Shown here one piece after another: positions 27,926-36,959 of a stretch of DNA of 64,000 nucleotides. Below the pieces are notes generated by a model. That model was not told the origin of the DNA. It worked only from the letters and a program-made list of their open reading frames with translations, and searched no databases. Every line of letters begins with the position of its first letter. Position 1 is the first letter of the stretch. The stretch spans positions 1-64,000 of the forward strand of contig JACRPL010000003.1 of assembly GCA_016223245.1 (NCBI GenBank), given 5' to 3'. Source of the stretch: Candidatus Saganbacteria bacterium. Lineage in GTDB: Bacteria; Margulisbacteria; WOR-1; XYC2-FULL-46-14; XYC2-FULL-37-10. The translations under genes and the position numbers were made by a program.

Positions 27926-29104
27926 CTAAATATTTGCCACATCTAAAAATCGAGCCTTGATTACACACTCATCATATTCTCCTTCGGGTGTTGAGTACCA
28001 TGTAATACCGCCGCCGATGCCCATCTCATCCGAGAAATCCCAACTTCCAACTTCAAAATCCCAACAATGTTGTATTAATATTGTCCGGATCGGGACGTTG
28101 AAGAACATATCTCTATTTGGGGTAGAATATCCAATTGCGCCGGTATAGATATTTCTTTCTTCTTCTTCCAATTCTCTTATAATTTCCATTGCGCGGATCT
28201 TTGGGGCGCCCGTTACGGATCCTGATGGAAAAAGCGCTTTGAATACATCATAAATTGGGATTTCTTTATTAGTATTCCCTTTAACAGTTGAAGTCATCTG
28301 GTAAACTGTCCGATATTTTGCAACTTCGCAAAGTTTTGTTGTTTTAACCGAGCCTTTATCGCAAATTCTTCCCAAGTCATTCCTCAAAAGGTCGGTTATC
28401 ATTATATTCTCGGCTCGATTCTTTGGGTCGCGATGCAGCCATGTCTTCCCGTAAATATTATTTATAAACGATCCATCCCTAAGAAGTGTTCCCTTCATAG
28501 GTTTAACGATTATTTCTCTATTTGTCTTTTTTAGGAACATTTCGGGGGACAGCGATAAAAGATCGAAGTCTTCATGCTTGATATATGCTGGATAGGGGAC
28601 AGGTTGGTAATTTAGAAGCTTTTTGTAAAGAGCATATGTATCGCCTTTATGATCGAACCTCTTTTTTACGCAGAAGGTTATTTGGTATGTGTCGCCTTTG
28701 GCTATGTATTCTTTTATTTTGTTGATCTTGTCATGATATTGGGGTTGTGATAGATTGAAAGGGGGATCGGTTTGGGTGACGATGCCCGTATCGTCTAGGG
28801 GTAACGTCTTTCGGCCGACATCCGTTTTAACGTTGCCGAAACGGGCCTCGTTGCCTTTGCCGTAACCGTTGTATATTCCGAAGCATAGCAGCGGAAAATC
28901 GAATACTTCTTTTTTCTGAAGGACTTTCTCGAAGGCATACCCGGCTTCGTATGACAAAAAGCCCGCCAAGTAAAAGCCCTTCGAAATTGATCGTTCCATC
29001 TCTTCAAAGCAATTTTCTATCTCGGAAAGCTTATAAGTTTGTATTAAGCCGATGGGCTTATCGAATATTAAGTTTTGTTTATCGAAGTTTATCTCGCATA
29101 GCAT
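27926..29104 (-). CDS. pabB: Aminodeoxychorismate synthase component I
   Basis: 392-aa chorismate-utilising enzyme for 4-aminobenzoate and folate synthesis. Seen: SLSPEMFLKK, KPMKGTLLRDG, KNRAENIMITDLLRNDLGRIC, YQMTSTVKG, LFPSGSVTGAPKIRAMEII and GIGGGITWYSTPEGEYDECV. The PIKGT-type Lys (KPMKGT) supports PabB over TrpE. Two in-frame repeat inserts are visible: about residues 98-113, from the element at 28768-28815 shared with priA, and QHCWDFEVGSWDFS, from 28035-28075. The ATG at 29104 is supported by homology; a longer frame to 29212 overlaps the divergent gene. pabA and pabC are not in the window. Confidence 0.88.
   Translation of the reverse strand: MLCEINFDKQNLIFDKPIGLIQTYKLSEIENCFEEMERSISKGFYLAGFLSYEAGYAFEKVLQKKEVFDFPLLCFGIYNGYGKGNEARFGNVKTDVGRKTLPLDDTGIVTQTDPPFNLSQPQYHDKINKIKEYIAKGDTYQITFCVKKRFDHKGDTYALYKKLLNYQPVPYPAYIKHEDFDLLSLSPEMFLKKTNREIIVKPMKGTLLRDGSFINNIYGKTWLHRDPKNRAENIMITDLLRNDLGRICDKGSVKTTKLCEVAKYRTVYQMTSTVKGNTNKEIPIYDVFKALFPSGSVTGAPKIRAMEIIRELEEEERNIYTGAIGYSTPNRDMFFNVPIRTILIQHCWDFEVGSWDFSDEMGIGGGITWYSTPEGEYDECVIKARFLDVANI
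28768..28815. repeat. Dispersed in-frame element shared with priA (pabB copy)
   Basis: TTGGGTGACGATGCCCGTAT followed by CGTCTAGGGGTAACG. The priA copy at 56743-56790 matches apart from a 5-6 base expansion and four substitutions. Both are translated in the same frame (TLPLDDTGIV here, SLPLNNTGIL in PriA) although the host proteins are unrelated. Confidence 0.75.
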
Positions 29105-29144
29105 AATTTGGGGTCTGGATGGCCGCGGCCTATAGCATGACTTG

Positions 29145-29173
29145 TTTGAATTATACCACAATGGTGTTAAAAT
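29145..29173 (+). promoter_or_regulatory. Promoter of the CDF transporter gene
   Basis: TTTGAA (29145-29150), 17 bp, TAAAAT (29168-29173), then 6 nt to the ATG at 29180. It lies in the 75-bp divergent spacer with pabB, which has its own TATAAT on the other strand (complement of 29150-29155). Confidence 0.5.
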
Positions 29174-29179
29174 TAGCTC

Positions 29180-30085
29180 ATGCATAGCCACGAGCACGAG
29201 GCAAAAAGCCAAAGTTCTTTAATAATCACTCTGTCGGTTACAGCCATTATAATGTTCGTCGAATTCTTGGGGGGGGTGTTTTCGAACAGTTTGGCGCTGC
29301 TTTCCGATTCGGGCCACATGCTGACCGATGTTTTCTCGCTTGCTTTTGCTCTCTTGGCATTTTGGGTCGCAAGAAAAGTATCAGGCAATGTTGAAAAAAC
29401 TTATGGGTATTATCGCCTAGAGATACTCTCTGCACTGGCAAATGGCGTAATTTTGGTTCTAATCGCGATCGCGATCTTTTGGGGCGCTTTTCGCCGGTTT
29501 TATTCTCCTCATGAAATAAACAGCAATTTAATGATGATCGTTGCCTTGGTGGGTCTTCTCGCAAACCTATTTTCAATATATATCCTTTCCCCCCACAGTA
29601 AAGAAAATTTAAATATTAAGGGCGCATTTCGGCATGTCGCATCTGATACTTTGTCTTCAATAGGCGTCATAATTGGCGGTCTGATCATCATGTTCACGGG
29701 CTTCACTGCGATCGATCCTATATTAAGCATAATAATAGGTCTTTTGATCTTGCGCGGCGCATACGATATTCTAACGGAATCTATTTCCATTCTTCTCGAA
29801 GCTGTTCCGGAAAGCATAGAACTTCCAAATGTTATAAAAAGCATCAAAGAGATCGAAGGCGTAAAAAATATCCACGACCTGCACATATGGACCATTACAT
29901 CCGGCTATCACGCGCTGTCAGCGCATATTGACCTTGAAGACGCAAAGCTTTCGGAGTGCAGCGGAATTTTGGACAAGATCGAGGATATGCTCCATGATAA
30001 ATTCAATATTGAACATGCGACTTTGCAGCCCGAGTGCGAATCATGTGAGGGAGGAATGATTTGCAGCAGACCCCACAAGCATTAA
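29180..30085 (+). CDS. Cation diffusion facilitator (Zn/Co/Cd exporter, CzcD/ZitB type)
   Basis: 301 aa. His-rich start (MHSHEHE), six membrane helices, the two metal-site motifs LLSDSGHMLTD in TM2 and HVASDTLSS in TM5, and a cytoplasmic C-terminal ferredoxin-like domain (VPESIELPNVIKSI, DLHIWTITSGYHALSAHI). The C-terminal tail is Cys/His-rich (CESCEGGMICSRPHKH), possibly a metal sensor. It exchanges metal for protons at the inner membrane. The 3' end overlaps the radical SAM gene by 25 nt. Confidence 0.92.
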   Translation: MHSHEHEAKSQSSLIITLSVTAIIMFVEFLGGVFSNSLALLSDSGHMLTDVFSLAFALLAFWVARKVSGNVEKTYGYYRLEILSALANGVILVLIAIAIFWGAFRRFYSPHEINSNLMMIVALVGLLANLFSIYILSPHSKENLNIKGAFRHVASDTLSSIGVIIGGLIIMFTGFTAIDPILSIIIGLLILRGAYDILTESISILLEAVPESIELPNVIKSIKEIEGVKNIHDLHIWTITSGYHALSAHIDLEDAKLSECSGILDKIEDMLHDKFNIEHATLQPECESCEGGMICSRPHKH

Positions 30086-31707
30086 AGGAAAAGATCGATC
30101 AGATACTCCCATTGGTCCGGCGTCCGGCGCGCTATATCGGCAACGAATTGAATTCGATCCATAAAGATTGGGACAAGACGGCAATAAAGATCGCCATTGG
30201 CTACCCCGATCTATACGAGGTCGGCATGTCAAATCTTGGCATCCAAATTCTCTATCATATTCTTAATTTCCATGATGATGTTTTGTGCGAAAGATTTTTC
30301 TGTCCCGCAAATGATTTGGCCGAACAGCTGACAGCTAACGGCTTACCACTTTTCTCATTGGAATCCTGTCGGCCTTTGGGGGATTTTGACATGCTTGGCC
30401 TTTCCGTTGGGCATGAATTAACTTATACGAACATCATCACGATACTTAAACTTTCGAACATCTCAATTTTTGGCAAAGATCGATCAGACACCGATCCGCT
30501 TGTTTTTGCGGGAGGGCCCAGTACCTTCAATCCCATGCCTATCGAGGACTTTGTCGATTTTTTTGTTATAGGGGAAGCGGAGGAAGTGATCCTTGAAATA
30601 GTACAAGTAGTAACGGGCAACGAGGGACGAGTAACGAGATTAAAAAAGCTTTCAGAAATCCAAGGGGTTTACGTCCCTTCGATCGGAAATAAGACTAAAA
30701 AAAGATACGTAAAAGACCTTGATTCGGCGCCGTACCCCATAAAACCTATAGTTCCATTCCTTGAAACGATCCATGACAGGGCGGTCATCGAAGTTATGAG
30801 AGGATGCAAGCACGGGTGTAAATTCTGCAGTGCCTTTTGCGATTACAGGCCCGTCAGGGAGAGGAAAGCGGAAACTGTTTTGCGCCTGGCGCGGGAGATC
30901 ATTCAAAATACCGGATACGAAGAACTTTCTTTAATATCTCTATCTTCATCAGATTATTCGGAGATCGAACCTATTGCGAGAATACTTTCGACCGAACTCG
31001 CTCCAAAGAAAATTAATGTCGCATTGCCATCGCTCCGATTGGATTCTCTCGGTGTAAAGCTCATGAAAGAGATCCAAAGGGTACGTCCAACTTCTGTGAC
31101 GGTCGCCCCTGAAGCAGGGACCGATAGGCTGAGGGGACATATAAGGAAAAACTTGACCGAAGAGCAAATATTGTCGGGTGCTAGGGTCGCGTTCTCGGAA
31201 GGGATAACAAGCATTAAGCTATATTTTATGATAGGACTTCCGACGGAGAAAGTCGACGACCTATATGCGATAGCGAACCTTGCAAAAAAAGTAATCCAGA
31301 TAGGGCTTGAATATTCGCATAAGGCCCATGTCACGGCCGCTGTCTCAACATTTATTCCGAAGCCGCATACTCCTTTTGAAAGAGAGAAGCAGATCTCGCT
31401 TCCTGAGATCCTTGAGCGCCAACAAATATTGAGACAAAATGTTCGTGGAAGAGGTTTGGAATTGAGATGGCATGACGCCAAAACTTCAATTATTGAGGGT
31501 GTTTTTTCGCGGGGAGACAAAAGGTTGTCGAAGGTGATCGAGCAAGCTTGGAATCTTGGCGCGCGCCTTGATGCTTGGTCGGAGAATTTCAAATTCGAAC
31601 AATGGGAACAGGCATTTAAGAATTGCGGGATCTCCATGGATGAATATCTAAGGGAAAGGGCAGAGGGTGAAGCGCTTCCTTGGGGGAATATTTCTTGTTC
31701 ATTGTAA
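30061..31707 (+). CDS. TIGR03960-type B12-binding/radical SAM protein (TTG start)
   Basis: 548 aa. N-terminal family signature LVRRPARYIGNELNSIHK, cobalamin-binding-like region (AIGYPDLYEVGMSNLGIQILY, GLSVGHELTYTNI, FAGGPSTFNP), then the radical SAM cluster EVMRGCKHGCKFCSAFC. GEAEEV and KLYFMIGLPTE follow. This family lies beside DUF2344 and ribosomal L21/L27 genes in many anaerobes, exactly as here; RNA modification has been suggested, not shown. The TTG start at 30061 follows GAGGGAGG. A short repeat-derived insert (VTGNEGRVTRLKK) lies at 30610-30650. Confidence 0.88.
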   Translation: MQQTPQALKEKIDQILPLVRRPARYIGNELNSIHKDWDKTAIKIAIGYPDLYEVGMSNLGIQILYHILNFHDDVLCERFFCPANDLAEQLTANGLPLFSLESCRPLGDFDMLGLSVGHELTYTNIITILKLSNISIFGKDRSDTDPLVFAGGPSTFNPMPIEDFVDFFVIGEAEEVILEIVQVVTGNEGRVTRLKKLSEIQGVYVPSIGNKTKKRYVKDLDSAPYPIKPIVPFLETIHDRAVIEVMRGCKHGCKFCSAFCDYRPVRERKAETVLRLAREIIQNTGYEELSLISLSSSDYSEIEPIARILSTELAPKKINVALPSLRLDSLGVKLMKEIQRVRPTSVTVAPEAGTDRLRGHIRKNLTEEQILSGARVAFSEGITSIKLYFMIGLPTEKVDDLYAIANLAKKVIQIGLEYSHKAHVTAAVSTFIPKPHTPFEREKQISLPEILERQQILRQNVRGRGLELRWHDAKTSIIEGVFSRGDKRLSKVIEQAWNLGARLDAWSENFKFEQWEQAFKNCGISMDEYLRERAEGEALPWGNISCSL

Positions 31708-32000
31708 AGATAATATATACAAAAGATGAATCAATTAAATTCATATCTCACCTTGATTTGATCCGCGCTCTTGAGCGGACGATAAGGCGAGCCGATCTTC
31801 CAATTTTATATTCACAAGGCTTCAATCCACGCATGAAGATATCATACAAGACTAGGGCATTAAAAGTGGGGGAAACATCCGATGCCTGCGAAGCGGAATT
31901 GACTTTCGAAACACAATTAGAGCTCTTAAAAGAAAGGCTAAATGAGGCCGCCCCAAAGGGGATCAGGATACTTATTATTGACGGTATTAAGAACTTATAG
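31695..32000 (+). CDS. Short DUF2344 (TIGR03936) radical SAM-linked protein
   Basis: About 101 aa beginning near TTG 31695 (TTG 31680 is an alternative) inside the end of the radical SAM gene. YTKDESIKFISHLDLIRALERTIRRADLPILYSQGFNPRMKIS is the diagnostic start of DUF2344, followed by a region matching TRALKVGETSDACEAEL. The family is usually about 200-230 aa; the C-terminal half is missing here, with rplU starting 17 nt later. Either it is a naturally short form or a truncation that removed the rest and the RNase G gene often found next. Confidence 0.8.
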   Translation: MFIVKIIYTKDESIKFISHLDLIRALERTIRRADLPILYSQGFNPRMKISYKTRALKVGETSDACEAELTFETQLELLKERLNEAAPKGIRILIIDGIKNL

Positions 32001-32006
32001 TATAAT
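31978..32006 (+). promoter_or_regulatory. rplU-rpmA promoter
   Basis: TTGACG (31978-31983), 17 bp, TATAAT (32001-32006), 10 nt before the rplU ATG. It lies over the 3' end of the DUF2344 gene. It leaves at most a few leader nucleotides, so the autoregulatory leader common for L21 operons is absent. Confidence 0.7.
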
Positions 32007-32016
32007 TAACACTGTT

Positions 32017-32331
32017 ATGTACGCAATCATTGAAACGGGAAATAAACAATATAGGGTCCAAAAAGGCGATGTGATCGAGATAGAATTGCTGCCGGTATCG
32101 GATAGCGTCGATTTCGAGCATGTACTTTTGGTATCGGCCGACGATAAGATCGAAGTTGGAGCCCCTTATGTTAAGGGAGCCATAGTTTCGGGCAAGGTTC
32201 TTGAAACTTTCAAGGACGAGAAGGTCATAAACTACAAGTATAAGCACAAAGTCAATTATCATCGCAAAAAAGGGCACAGACAAAATCTAATGAAAGTTGA
32301 AATTCAGGAGGTTTCTTCTCATGGCACATAA
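32017..32331 (+). CDS. rplU: 50S ribosomal protein L21
   Basis: 104 aa with the full L21 pattern: [52 protein letters not shown]. It binds 23S rRNA domain I in the large subunit. It overlaps rpmA by 11 nt, in the standard rplU-rpmA order. Start at 32017, 10 nt after TATAAT. Confidence 0.97.
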   Translation: MYAIIETGNKQYRVQKGDVIEIELLPVSDSVDFEHVLLVSADDKIEVGAPYVKGAIVSGKVLETFKDEKVINYKYKHKVNYHRKKGHRQNLMKVEIQEVSSHGT

Positions 32332-32563
32332 AAAGGGCGGCGGGACATCCCGTAACGGCCGCGATTCAAATGGACAACGATTAGGCACCAAGGTTTACGG
32401 CGGACAACACATCCTTTCAGGCGGCATAATCCTCAGGCAGAGAGGAACACACATATATCCGGGTAAAAATGTAGGACTTGGTTCCGACCATACTCTTTTT
32501 GCCACAGCCGAAGGATTTGTAACGTTTTCAGGCAACAAAGTTTCAGTTCTTCCTCAAGCATAA
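32321..32563 (+). CDS. rpmA: 50S ribosomal protein L27
   Basis: 80 aa: [59 protein letters not shown]. The N-terminal tail reaches the peptidyl-transferase centre; here it starts directly at MAHKKGGG, without the cleavable extension of Firmicutes. CAGGAGG precedes the ATG at 32321. Unlike usual, obgE does not follow. Confidence 0.97.
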   Translation: MAHKKGGGTSRNGRDSNGQRLGTKVYGGQHILSGGIILRQRGTHIYPGKNVGLGSDHTLFATAEGFVTFSGNKVSVLPQA

Positions 32564-32564
32564 T

Positions 32565-32600
32565 TTGACATTTGTCATTTGACATTTGTCATTATATAAT
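32565..32600 (+). promoter_or_regulatory. proB promoter within a short repeat
   Basis: TTGTCA (32572-32577), 17 bp, TATAAT (32595-32600), 9 nt before the proB ATG. The -35 region lies in the repeat TTTGACATTTGTCA (two overlapping units), part of the A/T-rich dispersed family, so a repeat appears to have supplied the -35 box. Confidence 0.6.
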
Positions 32601-32609
32601 AGCCTGACT

Positions 32610-33365
32610 ATGGCTAGATACGACACAATCGTAATTAAGATCGGAAGCTCGACTTTAACCAACGAAAAAGGCAAACTAGACCTTCCAAACCTAAAGCGCA
32701 TCGTAAAAGAAGTAGCCGACCTCAAGAAGAAAGTCATCATCGTTACATCGGGCTCAATTGTTACAGGATCGGAGAGGTTAGGGCTTAAGACCAAACCAAA
32801 AACGATCCCCGAAAAACAATCCGCCGCGGCTGTAGGCCAAGCGATACTAATGCGCCAATACGATAAAGCCTTTGAAGCATTTGGCGTTACCGTCGCTCAA
32901 GTACTTTTGACCCGCGACGAATTGTCGGGCGGTGAAAGAAAGTTCAATGCGAAAAATTGCCTTCATATGCTTCTCAAGGAAGGCGTTGTTCCCGTAATAA
33001 ACGAAAATGATGCCGTCGCGGTCGAAGAAATAAAAGTGGGGGACAACGACACGCTTTCTGCTTTGGTTTCTGTTATGATCGAAGCTGACCTCCTAGTCCT
33101 GCTTACCGATGTCGACGGCTTTTATTTGAGTTCCGATGAAGGCATCCCCTATAAAGTCGAACAAATAGACGATATCAATAATGAGGTTGAAGATGCCGCC
33201 GGGCATCCAAGCACTCAACTTGGGATAGGCGGCATGAAAACAAAGATCCAAGCGGCCAAAATATGCAAAAAAGCCGGCATTCCTGTTATCATCGCGCATG
33301 GGAGAACAACCGGCGTCATACAAAAAATCGCCGCCGGTGAAAAAGTTGGGACAAAATTTATATGA
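32610..33365 (+). CDS. proB: Glutamate 5-kinase without PUA domain
   Basis: 251-aa amino-acid kinase making gamma-glutamyl phosphate for proline. Seen: VIKIGSSTL, TSGSIVTGSERLGL, FNAKNCLHMLL, VVPVINENDAVAVEEIKVGDNDTLSALV, LTDVDGFY, and GIGGMKTKIQAAKICKKAGIPVIIAHGR. It stops after the kinase domain; the roughly 110-residue C-terminal PUA domain of E. coli ProB is absent, as in some other bacteria. Start at 32610 (MARYDT) sits 9 nt after TATAAT. The stop overlaps proA (ATGA). Confidence 0.95.
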   Translation: MARYDTIVIKIGSSTLTNEKGKLDLPNLKRIVKEVADLKKKVIIVTSGSIVTGSERLGLKTKPKTIPEKQSAAAVGQAILMRQYDKAFEAFGVTVAQVLLTRDELSGGERKFNAKNCLHMLLKEGVVPVINENDAVAVEEIKVGDNDTLSALVSVMIEADLLVLLTDVDGFYLSSDEGIPYKVEQIDDINNEVEDAAGHPSTQLGIGGMKTKIQAAKICKKAGIPVIIAHGRTTGVIQKIAAGEKVGTKFI

Positions 33366-34606
33366 GCGAAGTTGAAGCAAAAGCAAAAGCTGCAAAAATA
33401 GCATCTATAAAGCTTGGAAATGTTCCAACCAAGGTCAAGAATTATGCTTTAGAAAAAATTGCCGATGCACTGAATAAGAATGCAAAATCCATTTTGGACG
33501 CAAATTCTATCGATCTTGAAGCCGGGGAGAAAAAAGAACTCTCCCGTTCGCTTTTGGACAGGCTGTCTCTTGATGGCGACAGGATAAAATCGATCGTGGA
33601 ATCCCTATTCATCGTAAAAAATCTACCTGATCCAGTTGGCGAAGTTCTGTCTGAATGGCGAAGGTCTAATGGATTAAAGATCAAGAAAGTCAGGGTTCCG
33701 CTGGGTGTTATCGGAATAATCTACGAGGCCAGGCCCAATGTCACTGTGGATTCTGTGGCGCTATGTCTTAAGGCCGGGAATGCGGTGGTGCTTCGCGGAG
33801 GATCGGACGCTATTAATTCCAATATCATGCTTACAAAAGTTGTTCGAGAAGCTGCGTATGACGCGGGGATACCGGACGGATCGATCCAACTCATAGAAAA
33901 TACGAATCGTGATTCCGCTGAAGAGATGATGGAGCTTCGCGACTATATTGATGTCTTGATACCGCGCGGCGGGAAAGGCTTGATACAAAATGTCATCAGG
34001 CGTTCAAGGATCCCGACTATCGAAACTGGCGAGGGCAATTGCCACGCATATGTAGAAAAGTCAGCCGATCTTAAGATGGCCGTAAATATTGTTCTCAATG
34101 CCAAAGTTTCTCGTCCATCTGTTTGCAACGCAATCGAAACACTATTAGTCGATGAAGCGATAGCCAGCAAGTTCCTGCCCATGGTTTTTGCCAAGCTTCG
34201 TGAAGCTCATGTTGAGCTGCGAGGAGACGCCAAAGTGTTAGAAATAGATCAAACGGTAAAGCCTGCAACAGATGAAGATTGGGCAACCGAATTTTTGGGT
34301 TTGATACTTGCTGTTAAAGTTGTAAAAAACTATGAAGAAGCGGTTTCACATATAAATAAATTCAGCACTAAGCATTCCGAAACAATTATCACAAAAGACA
34401 GAAAAGCTGCAGATTACTTTACATCCTATATTGATTCGGCGGCTGTTTATGTCAACGCGTCAACAAGGTTTACCGACGGGGGAGAATTCGGTTTCGGTGC
34501 GGAGATAGGAATTTCTACTCAAAAGCTTCACGCAAGAGGCCCGATGGGGCTTCCGGAACTTACAACTTATAAATATGTAGTCAGCGGCACCGGCCAGACA
34601 AGATGA
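33362..34606 (+). CDS. proA: Glutamate-5-semialdehyde dehydrogenase
   Basis: 414-aa NADPH-dependent reductase of the unstable gamma-glutamyl phosphate. Seen: PLGVIGIIYEARPNVTVDSVALCLKAGNAVVLRGGSDA, IPRGGKGLIQNV, GEGNCHAYVEKSAD, the catalytic Cys in SRPSVCNAIETLL, and TDGGEFGFGAEIGISTQKLHARGPMGL. It overlaps proB and nadD by 4 nt each, so the proB-proA-nadD-peptidase series is translationally coupled. Confidence 0.97.
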   Translation: MSEVEAKAKAAKIASIKLGNVPTKVKNYALEKIADALNKNAKSILDANSIDLEAGEKKELSRSLLDRLSLDGDRIKSIVESLFIVKNLPDPVGEVLSEWRRSNGLKIKKVRVPLGVIGIIYEARPNVTVDSVALCLKAGNAVVLRGGSDAINSNIMLTKVVREAAYDAGIPDGSIQLIENTNRDSAEEMMELRDYIDVLIPRGGKGLIQNVIRRSRIPTIETGEGNCHAYVEKSADLKMAVNIVLNAKVSRPSVCNAIETLLVDEAIASKFLPMVFAKLREAHVELRGDAKVLEIDQTVKPATDEDWATEFLGLILAVKVVKNYEEAVSHINKFSTKHSETIITKDRKAADYFTSYIDSAAVYVNASTRFTDGGEFGFGAEIGISTQKLHARGPMGLPELTTYKYVVSGTGQTR

Positions 34607-35208
34607 AGCGCATAGGAATAATGGGCGGGACGTTCAATCCTCCGCATAATGGTCATTTGGCATTGGCAAAAGCGGCACTTGTAGAATTCGCTCTAGATGA
34701 AATCATATTTATTCCATCGGCAAATCCACCTCACAAAGATCCAAAAGATGTTATAGACAAAGAGCATCGCTTTAATATGGTTCTGATCGCGATCGGTAAA
34801 ACTCCCAAATATTCCATTTCAAGGATCGAGCTCGATCGAAAAGGCATATCGTATGCTGTCGACACTTTTAACGGATTAGTTTTGAAATACAAGTCAAAAG
34901 TTAAACTTTTTTATATAATGGGCCTTGATTCCATAAACGAGATCTTGGATTGGAAAAAACCGCTCGAACTTTTCAAATTATGCGAATTTATTGTGGGGAC
35001 CAGGCCGGGGACAAAGATCAGGACCTTTAAAAGGCTCGTTAAATTCCCGCCGCTTCAAAAAGAAGTCGACAAGATACATTTAATGGAATTAAAAGAAGAT
35101 ATTTCATCGTCGAATATCAGGAAAAGGATAAAAGAAGGCAAATCGGTCGCGGGCGTGCTCCCTCCAAAGGTATTAAAATATATTAAGGATAATAAGTTGT
35201 ATAAATGA
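34603..35208 (+). CDS. nadD: Nicotinate-nucleotide adenylyltransferase
   Basis: 201 aa: adenylates nicotinate mononucleotide in NAD synthesis. The nucleotidyltransferase motif GGTFNPPHNGHL is at residues 8-19; IPSANPPHKDPKDV and the C-terminal SSSNIRKRIKEGKSV complete the active site. It is coupled to proA upstream and the M16 peptidase downstream (ATGA overlaps). Confidence 0.95.
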   Translation: MKRIGIMGGTFNPPHNGHLALAKAALVEFALDEIIFIPSANPPHKDPKDVIDKEHRFNMVLIAIGKTPKYSISRIELDRKGISYAVDTFNGLVLKYKSKVKLFYIMGLDSINEILDWKKPLELFKLCEFIVGTRPGTKIRTFKRLVKFPPLQKEVDKIHLMELKEDISSSNIRKRIKEGKSVAGVLPPKVLKYIKDNKLYK

Positions 35209-36467
35209 ACATACCGCAATCCGAAAAAACAATTTTGCCAAACGGGTTAAAAGTTCTATCCGAGAGCATCCCAAGCCTTCGCTCGGCTGCTTTAGGGATC
35301 GTTGTTGGAGCCGGTTCTGCCGATGAATTGCAAGGAGAGGAAGGCCTTACTCATTTTATAGAACACATGGCTTTTAAAGGGACGCCGACAAGATCCGCTT
35401 TCCAAGTTGCGTCCGAACTTGATGCGGTTGGCGGAAGGCTTAACGCTTATACGAGCAAGGAAAATACAGTTTACTATGCAGTCGTTCTCGAAAGGCATCT
35501 GGATGTCGCGGTAAATGTTCTTACGGATATTTTCTTGAATCCGGCTCTTCGCGACAGTGATATTAATATGGAAAAGAGCGTGATCCTTGAAGAGATCAAT
35601 ATGTATGAAGATACTCCGGACGAGCTTATACATGATCTTTTCGCGCAAACGATACTCCATGGCCATCCGGCGGGCAAGCCGACATTGGGAAACAAAGAAA
35701 GCGTTTCAAGCTTCAAACAAGGTTCATTTTCAACTTATCGCAACAGGCTTTATCGTCCCGACAATGTGCTTATTTCTGCCGCGGGGGATATTACCCATAA
35801 AGAAGTTTTGGGTTTGGCGGAAAAATTATTTAAAGATTTTTCGGGAAATAAAGTTTCACAAAAGCTTGGCCTGCCACAGATAAAAGGCGAAATAAAAGTT
35901 AAACATAAGAAGACAGAGCAGGTCCATCTTTGTTTGGGCACAAAAGGGATATCCCAAATAGACGAAGACAGGTACGCATTTTCGATCTTAGAGACGATCT
36001 TAGGCGGGTCAATGAGCTCCTGGCTTTTCCAAGAGATCCGTGAAAAGAGGGGGCTTGCTTATTCTATTTACTCAACCTCACAACCGATGCGTGATTTTGG
36101 CATATTCTATGTTTATTCGGGAACCGAGAAAAAGAATCTTGAACAAGTGATCGAATTGATATTAAAGCAGCTCTCTAAGATGAAGAAAGAGGGGATGTCA
36201 AAAGAAGAACTAACCCGCGCAAAAGAACATATCAAAGGCGGTTTAGTTTTAGGGCTCGAGTCCTCTTCTGCCCGTATGAGCTATATTGCAAAGTCCGAAT
36301 ATTACCACGGCAGAACAATTACTGTTGAAGAAATATTCGAAAAAGTCGATAAAGTAACACTGGACGATATCATAAGGCTTGCAACAGAGTATTTCGTAGA
36401 CAAATATCTGACCTTAACGATCCTAGGCGATATTACCGAATCCCCGGTCAAAACTTTAAGCTGTTAA
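35205..36467 (+). CDS. M16-family zinc peptidase (processing-peptidase-like)
   Basis: 420 aa. The inverted zinc motif HFIEHMAFKGT (HxxEH) near residue 50, with the distal Glu in EEINMYEDTPDE; the C-terminal half repeats the fold (LGGSMSSWLFQEIREKRGLAYSIYS). It resembles the YmxG/PqqL class of single-chain M16B peptidases. There is no signal peptide, so it is cytoplasmic. The substrate is unknown. It is the last gene of the proB operon. Confidence 0.93.
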   Translation: MNIPQSEKTILPNGLKVLSESIPSLRSAALGIVVGAGSADELQGEEGLTHFIEHMAFKGTPTRSAFQVASELDAVGGRLNAYTSKENTVYYAVVLERHLDVAVNVLTDIFLNPALRDSDINMEKSVILEEINMYEDTPDELIHDLFAQTILHGHPAGKPTLGNKESVSSFKQGSFSTYRNRLYRPDNVLISAAGDITHKEVLGLAEKLFKDFSGNKVSQKLGLPQIKGEIKVKHKKTEQVHLCLGTKGISQIDEDRYAFSILETILGGSMSSWLFQEIREKRGLAYSIYSTSQPMRDFGIFYVYSGTEKKNLEQVIELILKQLSKMKKEGMSKEELTRAKEHIKGGLVLGLESSSARMSYIAKSEYYHGRTITVEEIFEKVDKVTLDDIIRLATEYFVDKYLTLTILGDITESPVKTLSC

Positions 36468-36484
36468 AAATACGGCAAAAAGGC

Positions 36485-36490
36485 TATAAT
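36485..36490 (+). promoter_or_regulatory. -10 box of dut (leaderless type)
   Basis: TATAAT, 7 nt before the ATG at 36498, with no Shine-Dalgarno; the -35 candidate TGTTAA at 36462 (17-bp spacer) is weak. Confidence 0.45.
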
Positions 36491-36497
36491 ATTCATC

Positions 36498-36959
36498 ATG
36501 AATTTGAAAGTACAAGTTAAGAAATTGCCTCATTTTGAAGGGTTGCCTCTTCCAAAATACATGAGCGAACACGCGGCAGGCATGGATCTTTATGCCGCGG
36601 TAGGGGATGAGGTAATTATAGGATCCGGCGATTGGAGGCTAATTCCAACCGGATTATCCATTGCGATCCCGTCAGGATTTGAAGCTCAAGTAAGACCAAG
36701 GTCAGGATTAGCTTTAAAGCGGGGAGTTTCAGTTTTAAATACCCCCGGAACCGTTGATGCAGATTATCGCGGCGAAGTCGGAGTCATCTTAATGAACCAC
36801 AGCAAAGAACAATTGGTCGTCAAACGCGGAGACAGGGTCGCACAAATGATAATCAATAAGATCGAGAGGATCGAATTTGAAGAAGTGTCCGAACTTCCTT
36901 CGACCGAAAGAGGGGCGGGAGGCTTTGGACACACTGGAGTGTCACATGGCAAAAATTAA
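36498..36959 (+). CDS. dut: dUTP diphosphatase
   Basis: 153-aa trimeric dUTPase, removing dUTP and supplying dUMP. All five motifs are present: AGMDLYAAV, RPRSGLALKRG, GTVDADYRGEVGVILMN, GDRVAQMIINK, and the C-terminal flexible arm STERGAGGFGHTG. The 3' end overlaps dapB by 14 nt. Confidence 0.96.
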   Translation: MNLKVQVKKLPHFEGLPLPKYMSEHAAGMDLYAAVGDEVIIGSGDWRLIPTGLSIAIPSGFEAQVRPRSGLALKRGVSVLNTPGTVDADYRGEVGVILMNHSKEQLVVKRGDRVAQMIINKIERIEFEEVSELPSTERGAGGFGHTGVSHGKN

